Positions 34,216 through 43,506 of a stretch of DNA of 64,000 nucleotides are shown here, one piece after another. Origin of the DNA: Alistipes sp. (lineage in GTDB: Bacteria > Bacteroidota > Bacteroidia > Bacteroidales > Rikenellaceae); contig JAHHQO010000004.1 in the NCBI GenBank assembly GCA_020026335.1, positions 62,001 to 126,000 of the forward strand, written 5' to 3'. Numbering within the stretch: position 1 is the stretch's first letter; each line of letters starts with the position of its first letter. The position numbers were made by a program, and so were the translations under genes. The notes beneath the pieces are model-generated. The model worked only from the letters and a program-made list of their open reading frames with translations. It was not told the DNA's origin and did not search any database.

Positions 34216-34787
34216 TTAGTCGATGGTCTCTATCACCTCCACCTCGGTGACTCTCCAATTGAATAACTCACCGGCGCAACGGCTCTCCAATCGGCGAATT
34301 TTAGAGTCACAGGTCGTGTCGCGCAATACGGCATTGATGAACTGTTGCATGGTGAAGGCGTTGTTCACCTTCCCTGCCAGACATTTGTAGAATTACTGTT
34401 GCTGATCGTAGGAGAGTCCCGGCGGAAGAATACCTCATCGACCAAGAAATTATAGGGGTAGATGTGGCGCAGGTTGTGCGCGTCCTCGTCCAACTCCTGC
34501 GCAATGGTCTCCACGACCACCACATCGAGGGTGTCCGCCACGCCCTGCATCTGAATAAAGGAGGTGAAGACCGGATACTCCTCCTCGATAAGGCGTGCCA
34601 CCTCATCGGCAAAGGCATCATACTCCGCGGGGGTGAGGTGGTTGCGATAGGTCATTTCGCGGTAATTTTTCAGTGCGTTGTGCAGCTCTTCGCGCTGTTG
34701 GGCGTTCCAGCCGTTGTGTCGGTTACAGCCCGAAATGCAAAATGCAAACAACAGGAGCGGGGAAATAAAGAGGAAAATTTTTTTCAT
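34216..34787 (-). pseudogene. Lipoprotein gene broken by a frameshift and a stop
   Basis: The first part is intact: MKKIFLFISPLLLFAFCISGC (lipobox Ile-Ser-Gly-Cys), then an acidic helical domain ending YNFLVDEVFFRRD near 34427. The open frame then reads unlikely sequence and stops at 34365. One frame over, the strand continues with LSYDQQQ, a TAA, FYKCLAGKVNNAFTMQQFIN and ends ...VTEVEVIETID at 34216, a natural C-terminus. One base was lost near 34425 and a Gln codon seems to have become TAA. Family not recognised. Confidence 0.65.
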
Positions 34788-34867
34788 CGTGTGATAGATT
34801 TTGTGGTTTTACCCTCCACGGCTGCAATCCGTATGCCAAATTTTGCTATCTTTCGAGAAAAAAAGAT

Positions 34868-35251
34868 ATGGATGTTATCACCTTCAGAGAGTTCTGTCTC
34901 TCGCTGCCGCTGGTGGAGGAGACCACACCCTTCGATGAGGAGACTTTGGTCTATAAAATCGGGGGCAAAATATTCGCCTGCGGTAATATGAACCATTTTG
35001 AGGAGATAGCCGTCAAGTGCGAACCCGAGGAGGTAGATGCCTTGCGCGACCGCTATTCCGACATCACGGCACCACGTTATTTCAACAAAAAGCATTGGAA
35101 CAGCGTGCGTGTGAATGGCGATTTGCCACTGGAGGTAGTCGAGGAGCTGATTCGCAAATCCTATTGGTTGGTGCTCCGAAAGAGCGTTACACCCAAGTCG
35201 CTGCGCGAGGAATTAATAACCATGGTGCAAAAATGCGGTTTCTCGGAGTAG
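34868..35251 (+). CDS. MmcQ/YjbR family protein
   Basis: A 127-residue protein of the MmcQ/YjbR fold (PF04237): FCLSLPLVEETTPFDEETLVYKIGGKIFA, a cofactor-free double-wing fold, KCEPEEVDALRDRY and a C-terminal 'SYWLVLRKSVTPKSLREEL'. Members are called DNA-binding by structure, but the cellular role is unclear. A TATCTTTC box near 34846 may be the promoter. It is transcribed divergently from the decayed lipoprotein gene. Confidence 0.9.
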   Translation: MDVITFREFCLSLPLVEETTPFDEETLVYKIGGKIFACGNMNHFEEIAVKCEPEEVDALRDRYSDITAPRYFNKKHWNSVRVNGDLPLEVVEELIRKSYWLVLRKSVTPKSLREELITMVQKCGFSE

Positions 35252-35341
35252 ATTTTTTGGACATTCCGAGAAAAGGTGCGAAATTTGTAATCGAATATCA
35301 ACGAGTCACAATCTGAGATTCGTGTTGTCATTTTATTTCAG

Positions 35342-37804
35342 ATGAGCAATAAGGTTAGAAAAGAGACATTTCCCATCGTGGGAATGAGCTGTGCATCGTG
35401 TGCAGCACGAGTGGACAAGACACTCAACGGAGTAAAGGGAGTCGAATCGGCCAATGTCAATTACGCGGCAGCTACCGCGCAGGTCGTCTTTGACGAGGAG
35501 GTCTGCTCCATCGGCAACTTGCAGGCTGCGGTGCATCATGCAGGCTATGAACTGCTGGCTTCGACATCGAAGGACGGCAAGTCGGCGATGGACGAAGCCG
35601 CCGAGGAGTGCAAGAAACGATTTGAAGCCCTCAAGCGCGATGCACTCATTGCCGGCATTTTGGGTGTTGCGGTCTTCGTGCTGAGTATGTTCTTCATGGA
35701 GTCCGATGTGGTGAAATACATAATTTGGGCGTTATCCACCGTTGTTATCTTCTTCCCCGGACGACGTTTCTATGTCAATGCGTGGCGTCAGCTCATGCAC
35801 TTCACCTCCAATATGGACACACTCGTGGCAGTGAGTACGGGTATTGCCTATCTGTTCAGCGTCTTCAATCTGCTGATGCCCGAATTTTGGTTGTCACGCG
35901 GTGTGACGCCCCACCTCTATTTCGAATCATCGACCGTCATCATAGCTTTTATCCTGCTGGGCAGACTTTTGGAGAGCCGTGCCAAGCAGAACACCTCCGA
36001 TGCCATCGGCAAACTGATGGGCTTGCAGCCCAAGTTGGTCACCGTTGTGGGGGCTACGGGCGAGGAGTTGCGACCTGTGGATAAGGTGCAGGTGGGCGAC
36101 ATGATTGCCGTGCACCCCGGTGAGCGTATCGCCGTGGACGGTGTTGTCGTGGAGGGCGAGTCGTATGTCGATGAGAGTATGTTGAGCGGTGAGCCTGTCC
36201 CCGTCCTCAAACAGCAGGACACGCAGGTATATGCCGGCACAATGAACCAAAAGGGTGCTTTCCGTTTTCGTGCCGGAAAGGTGGGTGCCGATACCGTGCT
36301 GTCGCAGATTATCCGCATGGTGCAGGACGCGCAGGGTAGTAAGGCTCCCATTCAGAAGACTGTTGACCGTGTGGCTTCCATCTTCGTGCCGACCATCATC
36401 TCCATTGCGATTTTCACCTTCGTGATGTGGAGCATCTTCGCCACCGAGGAAGCCTTTCCCCATGCACTGCTGACTGCCGTTACCGTGCTGATTATCGCCT
36501 GCCCTTGTGCTTTGGGTCTGGCGACTCCCACTGCCATTATGGTGGGCATCGGAAAGGGCGCGGAGATGGGCATTCTGATTAAGGATGCCGAGAGTTTGGA
36601 GATTGCACACAACACCAATTGTGTGGTGCTGGATAAGACGGGTACCGTGACCGAGGGACACCCCGAAGTGGCGGATGTACTTTGGGAGGACGATGCCGAC
36701 CAGAATAAACTCGAAGCCCTGCTCTATGGATTGGAGCACCGCTCGGAGCACCCGATTTCCGATGCCGTTGTTCGCTTTCTGGGTATGCAGAATGCTGCCG
36801 AGCCTGCCGCGTTTGCCGTGATTCCCGGCAAGGGTGTGACGGGTAACTACGAGGGTGTGACTTACTATGCAGGTAGTCTGTCGCTCATGACCGACAAGGG
36901 CATACGTCTGTCCGCCTACATGAAGGCCAAATGCAAGAGATGGGCTTCCGACGCCCACACCGTGGTGGTCTTCGCCGATGCGGAGAGAGCCTTTGCCGCC
37001 TTTGCCGTCAGTGACAAGATAAAGCCCACTTCGGTGGCCGCCATTTCCCACCTCCACGATATGGGTGTCGAGGTGGTGTTGCTCACGGGTGACAACCGTG
37101 GAGCTGCCGAAGCGGTGGCACGCAAGGCCGGAATACGACAGGTGGTGGCGGAAGCCCTGCCACAGGACAAAGCCGACTTCATCAAGAAGTTGCAGCAGGA
37201 GGGCAAGGTGGTCGCCATGGCAGGTGACGGCATCAACGACAGTGCAGCTCTGGCGCAGGCGGATTTAAGTATCGCCATGGGACGTGGCAGTGACATTGCG
37301 ATGGACACCGCCACGGTAACAATTCTCTCCTCCGATTTGGAGAAGATTCCCGAGATGATACACCTCTCGCGACTCACCGTGAAGACCATTCGTCAGAATC
37401 TGGTGTGGGCATTTGTCTACAATATGATTGGTGTGCCCATTGCTGCCGGTGCGCTCTATCCCATCAACGGATTCCTGCTCAACCCCATGATTGGCGGTGC
37501 AGCTATGGCATTCAGCAGTGTGAGCGTGGTGAGCAACAGTTTGCGACTCAAGCGTAAAAAGATACAATTAACTCAAAAAACAATAAAAACCATGACAAAG
37601 AAATTTAGCGTTGACGGCATGATGTGTGACCACTGCCGTCGCCATGTGGAGGATACTCTCAACAGCATCGAAGGTGTAAAGGCTACCGTAACCCTCAATC
37701 CCGCTGTTGCGGAGGTGGAGTTCGGCGGTAAGGAGCTCTCTTTGGACGAGCTTCAGGAGGTTGTCCTCGACAAAGCCGGTGATTATAAAATGAAGGCATT
37801 GTAA
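35342..37804 (+). CDS. copA: Copper-type P1B ATPase fused to a CopZ-like domain
   Basis: An 820-residue heavy-metal ATPase. An N-terminal metal-binding domain (GMSCASC, residues 14-20) precedes eight membrane segments. The CPC metal site IACPCALGLATPTA is followed by DKTGTVTEG (phosphorylated Asp), the HP motif (SEHPISD) and GDGINDSAALAQAD. After the last membrane helix (RLKRKK) a linker IQLTQKTIKT leads to a second complete heavy-metal domain (MTKKFSVDGMMCDHCRRHVE). That linker is AT-rich and looks like a former intergenic gap with the stop lost. It exports Cu(I) across the inner membrane. Confidence 0.92.
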   Translation: MSNKVRKETFPIVGMSCASCAARVDKTLNGVKGVESANVNYAAATAQVVFDEEVCSIGNLQAAVHHAGYELLASTSKDGKSAMDEAAEECKKRFEALKRDALIAGILGVAVFVLSMFFMESDVVKYIIWALSTVVIFFPGRRFYVNAWRQLMHFTSNMDTLVAVSTGIAYLFSVFNLLMPEFWLSRGVTPHLYFESSTVIIAFILLGRLLESRAKQNTSDAIGKLMGLQPKLVTVVGATGEELRPVDKVQVGDMIAVHPGERIAVDGVVVEGESYVDESMLSGEPVPVLKQQDTQVYAGTMNQKGAFRFRAGKVGADTVLSQIIRMVQDAQGSKAPIQKTVDRVASIFVPTIISIAIFTFVMWSIFATEEAFPHALLTAVTVLIIACPCALGLATPTAIMVGIGKGAEMGILIKDAESLEIAHNTNCVVLDKTGTVTEGHPEVADVLWEDDADQNKLEALLYGLEHRSEHPISDAVVRFLGMQNAAEPAAFAVIPGKGVTGNYEGVTYYAGSLSLMTDKGIRLSAYMKAKCKRWASDAHTVVVFADAERAFAAFAVSDKIKPTSVAAISHLHDMGVEVVLLTGDNRGAAEAVARKAGIRQVVAEALPQDKADFIKKLQQEGKVVAMAGDGINDSAALAQADLSIAMGRGSDIAMDTATVTILSSDLEKIPEMIHLSRLTVKTIRQNLVWAFVYNMIGVPIAAGALYPINGFLLNPMIGGAAMAFSSVSVVSNSLRLKRKKIQLTQKTIKTMTKKFSVDGMMCDHCRRHVEDTLNSIEGVKATVTLNPAVAEVEFGGKELSLDELQEVVLDKAGDYKMKAL

Positions 37805-37826
37805 TCTGCGAATCACGATTCGCAGA
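37805..37826. repeat. Perfect palindrome directly after copA
   Basis: Arms TCTGCGAATC and GATTCGCAGA around a 2-base AC centre, starting at the base after the stop codon. There is no poly-T, so it is a weak terminator, an mRNA-end stabiliser or a protein-binding site. Confidence 0.5.
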
Positions 37827-37963
37827 GATGGGGCAGTTTCGGCTGTTCGTTTTGTTGAATAGACTGTTGCTTTTGGAGAAATTTGTTTAAAAATATTGGC
37901 CCAATTCTTGCAAATTAAAAATAAATGGTCTAACTTTATTAAACAAATAAAAAAAACAAAGCT

Positions 37964-38173
37964 ATGGTAGATGAAACTATGGTTGTATTAGCCGAATACA
38001 ACTCAATTACGGAGGCCGAGATTACTAAATCTATCCTCGACAGTGCCGGAATATGGTCGACAATACAAAATGAGTATATGTCATCTATATATCCGCCCGG
38101 AGTGGCACCTGCCGCCGTTACCGTCAGGAGTAGCGATTTAGAGAAAGCCAAGGAACTGCTTCGAAACAGATAA
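37964..38173 (+). CDS. DUF2007 domain protein
   Basis: A 69-residue protein matching the DUF2007 (putative signal transducing) family: MVVLAEYNSITEAEITKSIL, then 'LDSAGIWSTIQNEYM', a Pro-rich turn and 'VTVRSSDLEKAKELL'. The fold is ferredoxin-like, and many members have a similar size and act on unknown partners. TAACTTTA about 35 bases upstream is a possible promoter. Confidence 0.85.
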   Translation: MVDETMVVLAEYNSITEAEITKSILDSAGIWSTIQNEYMSSIYPPGVAPAAVTVRSSDLEKAKELLRNR

Positions 38174-38266
38174 CAGATGTCTGTTTGTAATTATTGATAA
38201 AATTAGTTGCGGGAGAGAAGTCGATGTGAATCCACTTCTCTCCATTTTTTATGAGGAGGAGAAGTC

Positions 38267-38782
38267 GTGAAACCATTTCGTTGTCTGTATAACGTAATGC
38301 TGCCGCTGTGGTTGTTGCTGGTGATGCCCCAACTGTGGGGAGTAAGTCTGGCGTTGAGCTTGGTGGTGGACATTGTCGTGCTGTTTGTCGCGATGAAATA
38401 TTACGCTCTGCGCGATATTCGCGGCAATATGAGGCGTTGTATCCTCAAGGTGTGGATAAGCGGTCTGGTGGCAGATTTTGCGGGCGTACTGCTTGCCGTG
38501 GGTATGACCTTCCTGCCGATGTGGCTGTCGAACGAAGGGGTGAACGGTTCGTGGTGGGTGAATGAGGTGGCGGTGCCGATGTTGAACCGTCCGACGGAGA
38601 CCCTGCCCGGATTTTTGGGCATATTGCTGTGTGTGGGTGTTTCTGCTGCACTGATATACCTTTTGAACTACAAATGGGCACTACGCCGACTCGATGCCGA
38701 CGACCGCCTGCGCGGAAGGGTAGCGGTCGCAATGACACTGTTTACCACACCCTATCTCTTCTTTCTGCCTACCATTGATTAA
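38267..38782 (+). CDS. Hypothetical membrane protein
   Basis: A 171-residue protein with four likely membrane spans (residues about 8-42, 64-85, 110-130, 152-168). The second half contains a conserved-looking RRLDADDRLRGRVAVAMTLF stretch. The start is GTG at 38267, preceded by AGGAGGAG, an unusually strong Shine-Dalgarno sequence for this phylum; ATG at 38297 is an alternative. No family recognised. It converges on aroE with a shared terminator. Confidence 0.65.
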   Translation: MKPFRCLYNVMLPLWLLLVMPQLWGVSLALSLVVDIVVLFVAMKYYALRDIRGNMRRCILKVWISGLVADFAGVLLAVGMTFLPMWLSNEGVNGSWWVNEVAVPMLNRPTETLPGFLGILLCVGVSAALIYLLNYKWALRRLDADDRLRGRVAVAMTLFTTPYLFFLPTID

Positions 38783-38802
38783 GGCGCTCCGATGAGAAAT
38801 AA

Positions 38803-38838
38803 AAAAGCGAAACACTTATTTGAGGTGTTTCGCTTTTG
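38803..38838. terminator. Bidirectional terminator between membrane protein and aroE
   Basis: AAAAGCGAAACAC and GTGTTTCGCTTTT form a 13-bp stem with A and T tracts on both sides, serving both convergent genes. Confidence 0.95.
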
Positions 38839-38855
38839 TTGTATGCAATGATGTC

Positions 38856-39596
38856 TTATCGGGCATTCCAAATCTCCCATGAGGCTTCCGCCTGCGCTTT
38901 GAGCATACATTCGCCATTCATGACACGCGCCCCTCGCTGCATTCCGTAGTCGAGGAATTGCGTCACGGCAGGATTGTAGACCAAATCGAAGAGATAGTGC
39001 GCCGGAGTGACATAGGCATAGGGAATGCGCGGTGCTTCGTCCACATCGGGATAGGTGCCGACAGGGGTGGCATTGATAATCAGACGGCTCTCCTCGACCA
39101 CCTCGCAGGGAATATTGTCGTAGGTGTAGTTGCCCTTTGCCGCGTCACGCGACACGATGACGAAGGGAATATCTCGCTCCGCCAGAACGAACTGCACGGC
39201 CTGTGACGCTCCGCCCGTACCCAAAATAATGGCCTGTTCGATGTCGTCAGCCCCAATAAGTTGATTCAGCGTCTCACGGATACCCAACACATCGGTGTTG
39301 TGTCCCGACAGCGTGCCGTCTGCCTCTCTGCGGATGCAATTCACTGCGCCCACCATCTGCGCCTCGTAGGAGAGGGTGTCGATGTAGCGCATCACCTCCC
39401 TCTTGTAGGGAATGGTGACATTGAGTCCCTCGAGGTTCGGATTTTCACTCAACAGCTGGGGCAACATATCTATATCCTCCAACTCGTAGAGCGAGTATCG
39501 GCAGTCGGCGATATGCTCACGCGAGAACTTCTCGGTGAAATACTTCTCCGAAGCCGAGTGCTTCAAACTGCGACCGATAAGACCAAACTGACGCAT
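38856..39596 (-). CDS. aroE: Shikimate dehydrogenase
   Basis: A 246-residue AroE converting 3-dehydroshikimate to shikimate with NADPH. Motifs: FGLIGRSLKHS (substrate loop), LNVTIPYK (catalytic Lys), SGHNTDVLG (catalytic Asp), GTGGASQAV (nucleotide fold) and the late 'LVYNPAVTQFL' and 'NGECMLKAQAEASWEIW'. The start at 39596 (MRQFGLIG) is 4 bases after the DUF368 stop; the longer open frame has no similarity. It is the last gene of the operon ettA-hisS-S41-DUF368-aroE. Confidence 0.93.
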   Translation of the reverse strand: MRQFGLIGRSLKHSASEKYFTEKFSREHIADCRYSLYELEDIDMLPQLLSENPNLEGLNVTIPYKREVMRYIDTLSYEAQMVGAVNCIRREADGTLSGHNTDVLGIRETLNQLIGADDIEQAIILGTGGASQAVQFVLAERDIPFVIVSRDAAKGNYTYDNIPCEVVEESRLIINATPVGTYPDVDEAPRIPYAYVTPAHYLFDLVYNPAVTQFLDYGMQRGARVMNGECMLKAQAEASWEIWNAR

Positions 39597-39600
39597 GATA

Positions 39601-40533
39601 TTATTTCTCTTTGAGCTTGACCACGATACGTGCTGCCATCTCCACACCGTAGATGACCATGAATCCCAGCGCACACAGCATAACGGCATTGCCTATCTGT
39701 GCAGGGCTCTTGGTGATGGTCTCGAAGGTGTCGGGCAGTACGTTGCTCTCAATCAGAGGGTGGATATTACCGTGGCTGTCGGCATAGGTCTCGAAGGTGA
39801 TTTTCCACGGCCATACCTTGTTGAGCGAACCCAACATGAAGCCCATCAATACCGAGATAGTGATGTCGTGCCAATTCTTCAACAGCCACGACAACAGGTG
39901 CGAGAACGAGGTGATACCCAGCACGGCACCCAAACCGAAGATGAGGATAACCGGAATGTCGAAGTTGCCGATGGCCGTCATGATAAACTGATACTTACCC
40001 AACAAAAGCAGAATGAACGCTCCCGAGATGCCGGGCAGAATCATGGCGCAGATGGCAATGGCACCCGACAGCATGATGAACCACCACGTTTCGGGGGTCT
40101 GTGCCGGGGTGGCGATGGTAATCCACCAGCTCACCGCAATACCGATGATGGCGGCAACGACAGTGGAGAAGCTCCATTTGGTAATCTGCTTCGATACCAG
40201 AAGTGCCGAGGCGATGATGAGTCCCACGAAGAACGACCATATCGAGATGGGGTGGTGCTCCAAAAGGTAGGTCATCAGCTTGGCCAAAGAGAAGACCGAA
40301 AGACCGACACCTGCCAGCACGGGGAAGAGGAATTTACCGTTGATGTGCTGCCACAACTCCTTGATGCGGAACTTCAGAAGAAGTTTCACGGCCGTGATGT
40401 CGAAACTCTTAATCGAATTAATCAGATTCTCGTAGATACCCGATATAAAAGCGATGGTTCCGCCCGAAACACCGGGTACGACATCTGCCATACCCATGGC
40501 ACAACCTTTCAACGCCAAAAGCAAATAATTCAT
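39601..40533 (-). CDS. DUF368 family membrane protein (undecaprenyl-phosphate translocase)
   Basis: A 310-residue protein with about eight membrane spans. The family signature MADVVPGVSGGTIAFISGIYE is at the N-terminus and its inverted-repeat partner 'MILPGISGAFILLLLGKYQ' in the middle. DUF368 proteins (PopT in Vibrio) have been shown to recycle undecaprenyl phosphate across the inner membrane for cell-wall and glycan synthesis. The start is ATG 40533. It sits 25 bases after the S41 peptidase gene and 4 bases before aroE. Confidence 0.9.
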   Translation of the reverse strand: MNYLLLALKGCAMGMADVVPGVSGGTIAFISGIYENLINSIKSFDITAVKLLLKFRIKELWQHINGKFLFPVLAGVGLSVFSLAKLMTYLLEHHPISIWSFFVGLIIASALLVSKQITKWSFSTVVAAIIGIAVSWWITIATPAQTPETWWFIMLSGAIAICAMILPGISGAFILLLLGKYQFIMTAIGNFDIPVILIFGLGAVLGITSFSHLLSWLLKNWHDITISVLMGFMLGSLNKVWPWKITFETYADSHGNIHPLIESNVLPDTFETITKSPAQIGNAVMLCALGFMVIYGVEMAARIVVKLKEK

Positions 40534-40558
40534 ATTGGTGAAATGGGGTTTAGTGTTT

Positions 40559-42139
40559 TTACTTGTTTTCGAGGAGGGGCTTGCCCTGCTCGTCCCAATG
40601 TTGCAGGATTTCGACTCCCCTACGGAATGCCCCCTTGTCGGAAGTGTTGATGACCCGATAGTAAGCCTCCACATTGTAGAGCTTCTGCGCCATGAGCGCT
40701 TTCAATTGTCGGGTAATCCACTCGCGTGAGGTGGTAAACTCCTTCTCGTTGTATGCGATGCCTTTCTTCTCACCTGCCGTGACAAAAGTCTTCAGCAACG
40801 GCTCGCCGACAGTATAGCCACCGATAAATTCATATACGGTGGGGTAGGCTGCTTCCAACTCCGCGCGATGCTTGTCCATGTAGTCGATGACAAAGTCGGA
40901 GAAGATACCCTTGCGAACCATCTGACCGTAGTAGGGCGAATAGCCTGCCGTGTCAGCCGGAATTATCACATCGGGACGAATACCGCCACCACCATACACC
41001 GTCCTACCAGTGCGCAGCGTGCAATAGGTGGCTGTGGAGTCCGCTCTGAGGCTGTCCTGTTCACCGGCGTAGTCCTTCAAATGGCTCAAATAGTATTCCT
41101 CGCGCTTGCCGTTTTCGTAGGGACGCTGAATGATGCGACCCGAGGGGGTGGCATAGCGTGCGATGGTAATTCTCACGGCAGAACCGTCTGTCAGAGGTAT
41201 CTGACGCTGTACCAATCCCTTGCCGAAGCTGGTGCGACCGACAATGACTCCGCGATCCCAATCTTGGATAGCTCCCGAGACAATCTCGCTGGCCGAGGCC
41301 GAACTTTCGTCAATGAGAACCACCAACTTACCGCGATGACCGCCACCCGAGGGCTGTGAATTGAAAGTCGCCTTCTGCACGGCTCGACCCTCCATCGAAA
41401 CAATGTCGCTTCCCTTGGGAAGGAAGAAACTTGCCATCTCGATGGCCTGGTCCATCAGACCGCCACCGTTGCCCCTCAAATCGAGGAGGAGCGACTGCGG
41501 AGATTTGAGTCGGTTGTACGCCTCGCGAAACTCCTCCATGGTGGTGCGTCCGAAGCGATTGACCTTGATGTAGCCGATGCCTTTTTCGGGCATGTAGGCG
41601 GCATCTACCGTGTTGATGGGGATTTTGTCGCGTGTGATGGTGAAATGCAACTCCTCTCGTTCGCCGTGGCGTACGACCTCGATATTGACTTTCGAGCCGC
41701 GCTTACCGCGCAGATGTTTGGGAACATCTGCCTGTCGCATTCCCACGGCATCGACAGTGTCGATTTTCACGATTCTGTCATTGGGTAGCACACCGACGCT
41801 TTCGGCAGGGCCTCCGGCGATGGTGTTCACCACAACGACCGTGTCTCGCAGTACGTTGAACTCCACTCCGATACCGCTGAACTCGCCATCAAAACTCTCC
41901 TCCACGCCCTTCATGTCCTCCGCACTGATGTAGGCGGAGTGAGGGTCCAACTTGTCGAGCATACCGATGATAGCTCCTTCGACAATGGGTTGCATATCGA
42001 CCTCATCGACATACATCTTGTCAAGGTAGCGATAGACGTGCGCCAACTTTTGGAGTTGTTGCAGCGTCTTCATATCCTGTGCTCCGGCAGAGAGGGGCAG
42101 TGCCAGCGACAGCAGTAGAGTGGGGAATATCCGTCGCAC
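40559..42139 (-). CDS. C-terminal processing peptidase (S41 family)
   Basis: A 526-residue secreted peptidase. Signal peptide residues 1-20, a PDZ domain about 85-165 (GIGVEFN..., 'AGGPAESVGVLPND') and a tail-specific protease core with SASASEIVSGAIQD (Ser282) and GRTSFGKGLVQ (Lys307). The Ser-Lys pair 25 residues apart is the expected dyad. The C-terminal 130 residues are typical of Bacteroidetes CtpA-like proteins. Periplasmic. It is 6 bases downstream of hisS. Confidence 0.93.
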   Translation of the reverse strand: MRRIFPTLLLSLALPLSAGAQDMKTLQQLQKLAHVYRYLDKMYVDEVDMQPIVEGAIIGMLDKLDPHSAYISAEDMKGVEESFDGEFSGIGVEFNVLRDTVVVVNTIAGGPAESVGVLPNDRIVKIDTVDAVGMRQADVPKHLRGKRGSKVNIEVVRHGEREELHFTITRDKIPINTVDAAYMPEKGIGYIKVNRFGRTTMEEFREAYNRLKSPQSLLLDLRGNGGGLMDQAIEMASFFLPKGSDIVSMEGRAVQKATFNSQPSGGGHRGKLVVLIDESSASASEIVSGAIQDWDRGVIVGRTSFGKGLVQRQIPLTDGSAVRITIARYATPSGRIIQRPYENGKREEYYLSHLKDYAGEQDSLRADSTATYCTLRTGRTVYGGGGIRPDVIIPADTAGYSPYYGQMVRKGIFSDFVIDYMDKHRAELEAAYPTVYEFIGGYTVGEPLLKTFVTAGEKKGIAYNEKEFTTSREWITRQLKALMAQKLYNVEAYYRVINTSDKGAFRRGVEILQHWDEQGKPLLENK

Positions 42140-42145
42140 CGCAGT

Positions 42146-43489
42146 TTATTTTATGCTCTTGACAATCTCTGCGAACGCCACCTTCTGCTGGTCGCCGCTT
42201 CTCATGTCCTTGACGGTTGCCACACCCTCCTCCAACTCCTGTGAGCCGATGATGACTACATAGGGAATCGAACGGCGGTTGGCATACTCCATCTGCTTCT
42301 TCATCTTGCTCGATTCGGGGTAGATTTCAGCGGCGATGCCTGCATCTCTCAAGTCTTTAAGCAACGACATCGAAGCGGCCTCCTCCTTCTCACCGAGGTT
42401 GACGAACAGTACTTTGGTAGAGCAATTGACATCCTCGGGGAAGAGCTCCAGACCGGTCATCACATCGTAGATACGGTCGGCACCGAACGAGATACCCACA
42501 CCCGAGGTGTTGGGCATACCGAAGATACCCGTGAGGTCGTCGTAACGACCACCACCACAAATCGAACCGATGGCGAAATCGAGAGCCTTCACCTCGAAGA
42601 TAGCACCTGTGTAGTAGTTCAGACCGCGAGCCAGCGACAAATCCAACTCGACATTGAGGTCGAGTTTCTGCTGCTCCAGGTAGCGGAATACGGTCTCCAT
42701 CTCCTCGATACCTTTCAGTCCGGTCTCCGACGCCGAGAGTACTTCCTTCAGCTTGGCGAGCTTCTGTGCGTTGTCACCGCTCAGCTCCAAAATGGGCTGC
42801 AACTTCTCGACAGCGGCCTGCTCCAAACCGCGCTCCAGCAACTCCGCCTTCACGTTATCCAGACCGATTTTCTCCAACTTGTCGATGGCAATGGTGATGT
42901 CCATCATCTTGTCGGCATGACCGATGGCCTCGGCGATACCGTAGAGAATCTTGCGGTTGTTCATCTTCAGAGCCACACGGATGCCCAAAGCACGGAATAC
43001 GCGCTCGACAATCTCGATAAGTTCTACCTCGCACAACAGTGAACGTGTGCCGATGACATCGACATCACACTGGTAGAACTCGCGATAGCGACCCTTCTGG
43101 GGACGGTCGGCACGCCATACGGGCTGAATCTGGTAGCGCTTGAAGGGGAAGGTCAGCTCGCCCTGGTGCTGCACGACATAGCGTGCAAAGGGAACTGTGA
43201 GATCATAACGCAGACCCTTCTCGCAAATCTTCGAGGCCTGACGCACCTCATCGTCATTGAGCTTCGCAGCGTAGTCGCCCGAGTTCAAAATCTTGAAGAG
43301 CAGCTTGTCGCCCTCGTCACCATACTTACCCAAGAGGGTAGAGAGGTTCTCCATCGAGGGGGTCTCGAGGGGTGCAAATCCGTAGAGACGGAACACACCG
43401 CGGATAGTGTCGAAAATATATTGACGGCGCATCATCTCCAAAGGAGAAAAATCGCGCGTACCTTTTGGAATTGACGGTTTCTGTGCCAT
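42146..43489 (-). CDS. hisS: Histidyl-tRNA synthetase
   Basis: A 447-residue class II synthetase. KGTRDFSP opens, motif 2 is in 'YQIQPVWRADRPQKGRYREFYQCDVD', the histidine-specific loop is LARGLNYYTG, and 'GGGRYDDL' and 'GVGISFGADRI' (motif 3) follow. A C-terminal anticodon-binding domain completes it ('VLFVNLGEKEEAASMSLLKDLR'). Start ATG 43489, 17 bases after the ettA stop. Essential and ordinary. Confidence 0.96.
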   Translation of the reverse strand: MAQKPSIPKGTRDFSPLEMMRRQYIFDTIRGVFRLYGFAPLETPSMENLSTLLGKYGDEGDKLLFKILNSGDYAAKLNDDEVRQASKICEKGLRYDLTVPFARYVVQHQGELTFPFKRYQIQPVWRADRPQKGRYREFYQCDVDVIGTRSLLCEVELIEIVERVFRALGIRVALKMNNRKILYGIAEAIGHADKMMDITIAIDKLEKIGLDNVKAELLERGLEQAAVEKLQPILELSGDNAQKLAKLKEVLSASETGLKGIEEMETVFRYLEQQKLDLNVELDLSLARGLNYYTGAIFEVKALDFAIGSICGGGRYDDLTGIFGMPNTSGVGISFGADRIYDVMTGLELFPEDVNCSTKVLFVNLGEKEEAASMSLLKDLRDAGIAAEIYPESSKMKKQMEYANRRSIPYVVIIGSQELEEGVATVKDMRSGDQQKVAFAEIVKSIK

Positions 43490-43506
43490 TATTGTTGTTT
43501 GTTTGA

